From CAZWUZ01 sp964637655 [NCBI: uncultured bacterium] (GTDB lineage: Bacteria; DAOPZR01): 15,889 bases of DNA. Under the pieces are notes generated by a model, which was given only the letters and a program-made list of their open reading frames with translations, made no database searches and was not told where the DNA came from. Every line of letters starts with the position of its first letter. Position 1 is the stretch's first letter. Both the position numbers and the translations under genes were made by a program. Positions 13,785 through 15,889 of this stretch are shown piece by piece. Location: positions 1 to 15,889 of the forward strand of contig CAZWUZ010000052.1 of the NCBI GenBank assembly GCA_964637655.1, given 5' to 3'.

Positions 13785-14843
13785 ATGACAATTTTGTGCG
13801 TGGTGAGCGGGCACGGGTTCGGGCATGCGACGCGCGTCGCCTGCCTGCTGCAGGAGATACAAAAACAGCGACGGGAAACCCGTATCCTGGTGCAGACCGT
13901 GGCGCCGGCCTGGCTCTTTCCCGGGGCGACGATACTGCCGGCGACCCACGATATCGGCGTGTGCCAGCGGGACGGGCTGACGGTCGACCTGCCGGCGACG
14001 CTGGCCGCGCTGCGTGCCCTGCAGGAGACGGAAACAGGGCGGGCGGCGGCGTTCCGGCAGCTGCTACGCGAAAAGCAGGTGCGCGTGGTGGTGAGCGATA
14101 TCCCCGCGCTGCCGCTGCGGTGGGCACGGGAGTGCGGCGTGTACGCCATCGCCATCGGCAATTTTTCATGGGACTACATTTACGGCTGCTACGCGGAGAC
14201 GGAACCGGCGTTCAGGGAGTTTGCGCAGCATCAGGCGGGGGCGTATGCCGCGACCGACCTGTTGCTGCGCCTCCCGCTGGCCGGCCCGCTGCCTGCCTTT
14301 CGCGCGGTGCGCGAGGTGCCGCAGCTGGCGCGGCGCTCACGGCTGACGCGGGCGGAGGCACGGGCGGCGCTCGGGCTGCCCGCGGACCGGCGGATTATCC
14401 TGCTGACCTGCGGTGGTTTCGCCATGCCGGTGCCGGCGCATATCGGCGGGCTGGACCCTGACTGGCACTTCGTCAGTTTCGGTGAACTGCCCGGGTTCAG
14501 TGCGCCGCTGACGGTCTTCGATGCGGCGGCATCATTTCCGCACGAGGATGTGGTGGCGGCGGCGGATGTCGTCATCGGCAAGCCGGGCTACGGCACCATC
14601 AGCGAATGTCTCACGCAGCGCACGAAATTTCTCTACCTGCCGCGCGAGGATTATCCGGAAAACCGCTGGCTGGTCGAAGGACTGCACCGCCACGGTATCG
14701 CGCGTGAACTCCCCGGGGCGGAGTACCATGCCGGGGTGTGGGGCGCACATATCCGGGCGCTGCTGGCAGATGACCGCCCGTGGCCGGAATTGCGCACCGA
14801 CGGTGCCGCCGTCGCTGCCGCCGCGATTCTCGCTAAACTCTGA
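13785..14843 (+). CDS. GT-B glycosyltransferase-like protein, L-arabinokinase N-domain type
   Basis: The protein has 352 residues and no Shine-Dalgarno. GATAAC at 13771-13776 lies eight bases before the ATG and may be the -10 of a leaderless transcript, as at the other two SD-less genes here. VVSGHGFGHATRV (6-18) is the GT-B N-terminal glycine loop. IGKPGYGTISECLTQ (264-278) and LYLPREDYPENRWLVEGL (283-300) resemble the GKxGYGTxSEAL and RRDYxNEEPFL motifs I recall from the N-terminal half of plant L-arabinokinase and bacterial stand-alone homologues. That half has no kinase motifs, and none are seen here. So it is probably a sugar-nucleotide-using enzyme whose reaction is not established. It differs in sequence from the glycosyltransferase at 7086-8246 although both share the GHATR loop. 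Confidence 0.8.
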   Translation: MTILCVVSGHGFGHATRVACLLQEIQKQRRETRILVQTVAPAWLFPGATILPATHDIGVCQRDGLTVDLPATLAALRALQETETGRAAAFRQLLREKQVRVVVSDIPALPLRWARECGVYAIAIGNFSWDYIYGCYAETEPAFREFAQHQAGAYAATDLLLRLPLAGPLPAFRAVREVPQLARRSRLTRAEARAALGLPADRRIILLTCGGFAMPVPAHIGGLDPDWHFVSFGELPGFSAPLTVFDAAASFPHEDVVAAADVVIGKPGYGTISECLTQRTKFLYLPREDYPENRWLVEGLHRHGIARELPGAEYHAGVWGAHIRALLADDRPWPELRTDGAAVAAAAILAKL

Positions 14844-14883
14844 CATACTGTTGTACCACGGAGTACACGGAGAACGGCAACAG

Positions 14884-15146
14884 CTTGTTCACCACAGAGC
14901 ACGCAGAGCACACAGAGAACGGCACGGATGAGCGTGGCTCCCGCAGGCGGGAGCGAAAAAAGCACAGGCAAAAACTCTGTGCACAGCAACGGCTTGTTCA
15001 CCGCAGAGCACGCAGAGCACACAGAGAACGGCACGGATGAGCGTGGCTCCCGCAGGCGGGAGCGAAAAAAGCACAGGCAAGAACTCTGTGCACGGCAACG
15101 GCGTGCTCACTACAGAGTAAACAGAACACGCAGAGGAAAAATCGAT
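14884..15146. repeat. 109-bp tandem repeat, ACAGAG type, about 2.4 copies
   Basis: Copies at 14884-14992 and 14993-15101 differ at three positions only. A third, partial and diverged copy runs from 15102 to about 15146, and a shortened one precedes the array (about 14857-14883). Each copy contains CACAGAGCACGCAGAGCACA-like DNA, a perfect hairpin GCTCCCGC-AG-GCGGGAGC (for example 14937-14954) and an A6 tract after it. Copy 1 ends in the palindrome CTGTGCACAG. The stretch 14844-15243 has no gene; short open frames in it are Cys/Val/Leu-rich artefacts of the ACAGAG repeats. Confidence 0.85.
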
Positions 15147-15205
15147 GCGCCCAGCGGGCACTACCTTACTGGAATGGCGGAGCAGCGAACGGCACATCGC
15201 GACCG

Positions 15206-15235
15206 CTCCGTGTGTTCTGTGTGCTCTGCGGTGAA
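15206..15235 (-). repeat. Inverted copy of the ACAGAG motif
   Basis: Read on the minus strand, this stretch begins TTCACCGCAGAGCACACAGA, which closely matches the start of the 109-bp units (14888-14920 and 14997-15029). The element at about 14857-15235 is therefore bounded by this motif in opposite orientations. It lies eight bases downstream of the stop of the FecR-like gene. Confidence 0.7.
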
Positions 15236-15243
15236 AGGTATTG

Positions 15244-15889
15244 TCAGCGGGTGGCTTCGGGGGCAGGTTCCTGCAGCATGGGTTCGAGCATGGTGAGCCA
15301 GCCGTCCCAGATGCTGCGATAGGAGACGAGCGCGTCGTCAATCCAGCCGGCGGGCGGTCCGTACAGTTCCTCCAGGCGATGGACGGTATACTGCACGGCA
15401 TCCATGCGCGCGCCCCTCGAGGACCCGCTCGTAGACGCTGATGGCGCGCTCGCGCACCAGCGTGTCCCGCTCCCGGTGCCAGGCATCGAGGTCGTCGGTA
15501 TCGGCCATCGGTTGCGCGGCCAGTTCCGCCTGGTAGCGGTAGAGGCCGAGGATATCGTCGAAGGTGAGGCGGATCTGTGCCAGTTCGCGCCAGACGAACG
15601 GGCGGAATTTTTCCGTGACGCAATCGGGATTGTCGCGCAGCAGCTGCTGCTGCAGGGAGCGCCAGGCATCGAGGTCGGCGGCAGCGGCCGGGGTGACCGG
15701 CTGCAGCCCGGCAAACGGGTCGGCGGCAAGCACCTCGCCGGCGGCAATGAGCGTGCTGTCGCCGGCGTTGCCGGCGGCAACCAGCCCGGTATCGACGTTG
15801 ACGGTGAGCAGGCCTTCGGGCGAAACCTGCACAGTGAAATCGGTGCCGCGGAGGCCCAACCAGGCGGTGGCGGGGGCAACGCGGTAGCG
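15244..15889 (-). pseudogene. FecR-domain protein, 5' end outside the window, frameshift near 15415
   Basis: Only the C-terminal part is visible. From the window edge one frame reads RYRVAPATAWLGLRGTDFTV, the conserved glycine-rich strand of FecR domains, then a beta pattern ending VLAADPF, and a helical region rich in Trp, Arg and Asp through VYERVLEG. That frame runs on to a stop at 15338-15340 with an unlikely Arg-rich tail. The next frame continues naturally as ARMDAVQYTVHRLEELYG and ends at TGA 15244. Joining them needs removal of one base in the CCCC run at 15415-15418 or the GC run beside it. This is either a real frameshift or a sequence error; 646 bases is one more than a multiple of three. 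FecR-type domains usually bind or sense at the envelope; the role here is unknown. Confidence 0.65.

Noticed and set aside
14937-14960. Rho-independent terminator in the 109-bp repeat
   Set aside because: The GC hairpin is followed by A6 on the plus strand and preceded by T6 on the minus strand, so it gives no U-tract after the stem in either direction.
14889-15623. Open frames through the ACAGAG repeats, Cys/Val/Leu-rich on the minus strand
   Set aside because: They are translations of ACAGAG repeat DNA without ribosome sites, and one of them runs into the FecR-like gene in a wrong frame.
1-15889. tRNA, rRNA, insertion sequence or phage attachment site
   Set aside because: No cloverleaf, rRNA motif, transposase, integrase or target duplication was recognised by eye; a covariance-model scan was not possible here.

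Overview
The window is a high-GC bacterial segment of about 15.9 kb. It carries twelve complete protein genes, one partial gene, one perfect intrinsic terminator and several tandem or inverted repeats. Six places match a housekeeping-sigma promoter, all with a 17-base spacer between a TTGACA-like and a TAnnnT-like hexamer. Lipoprotein and secretion signals and a FecR-type protein suggest a Gram-negative cell. A complete topoisomerase VI operon is common in archaea and plants but sporadic in bacteria. The protein families do not fix the phylum. An uncultured PVC-type or deltaproteobacteria-like lineage would fit, but that is a guess.

Layout, left to right. (1) Positions 121-3977 read forward: a secreted DUF4424-like/ankyrin protein, an overlapping pair of an SPFH protein and an NAD-kinase-like protein, and a small secreted Cys-rich, low-complexity protein whose Shine-Dalgarno appears able to pair with an upstream anti-SD. 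A bidirectional terminator closes this block. (2) Positions 4063-9003 read reverse: topoisomerase VI (top6B then top6A, 1 nt apart) with its own promoter, an MJ1255-type glycosyltransferase, and a zinc-ribbon methyltransferase. Two perfect DnaA boxes sit in the probable promoter of the glycosyltransferase. (3) Seven degenerate 38-bp tandem repeats (8985-9250) cover the junction between the methyltransferase and the upstream metallo-beta-lactamase-fold gene (reverse, to 10848). (4) A divergent promoter region (10849-10940) then drives a CapA-type lipoprotein forward, followed by a uracil-type NCS2 permease. (5) After the permease come a 76-residue membrane protein (reverse) and a second GT-B glycosyltransferase (forward), divergent around a palindrome. 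(6) A 400-bp non-coding stretch holds a 109-bp tandem repeat of the ACAGAG type, and the window ends inside a frameshifted FecR-like gene (reverse).

The genes do not form one obvious pathway. Topo VI is a type IIB DNA topoisomerase; the two glycosyltransferases, the methyltransferase and CapA point loosely to surface glycans. The most distinctive observations are the bacterial topo VI with a histone H1-like basic tail, the 38-bp repeat whose units carry the stop codon of one gene and the start codon of the next at the same register, the DnaA boxes inside a promoter away from any visible dnaA, and the candidate SD-sequestering leader. No operon here is clearly a new defence or mobile system.
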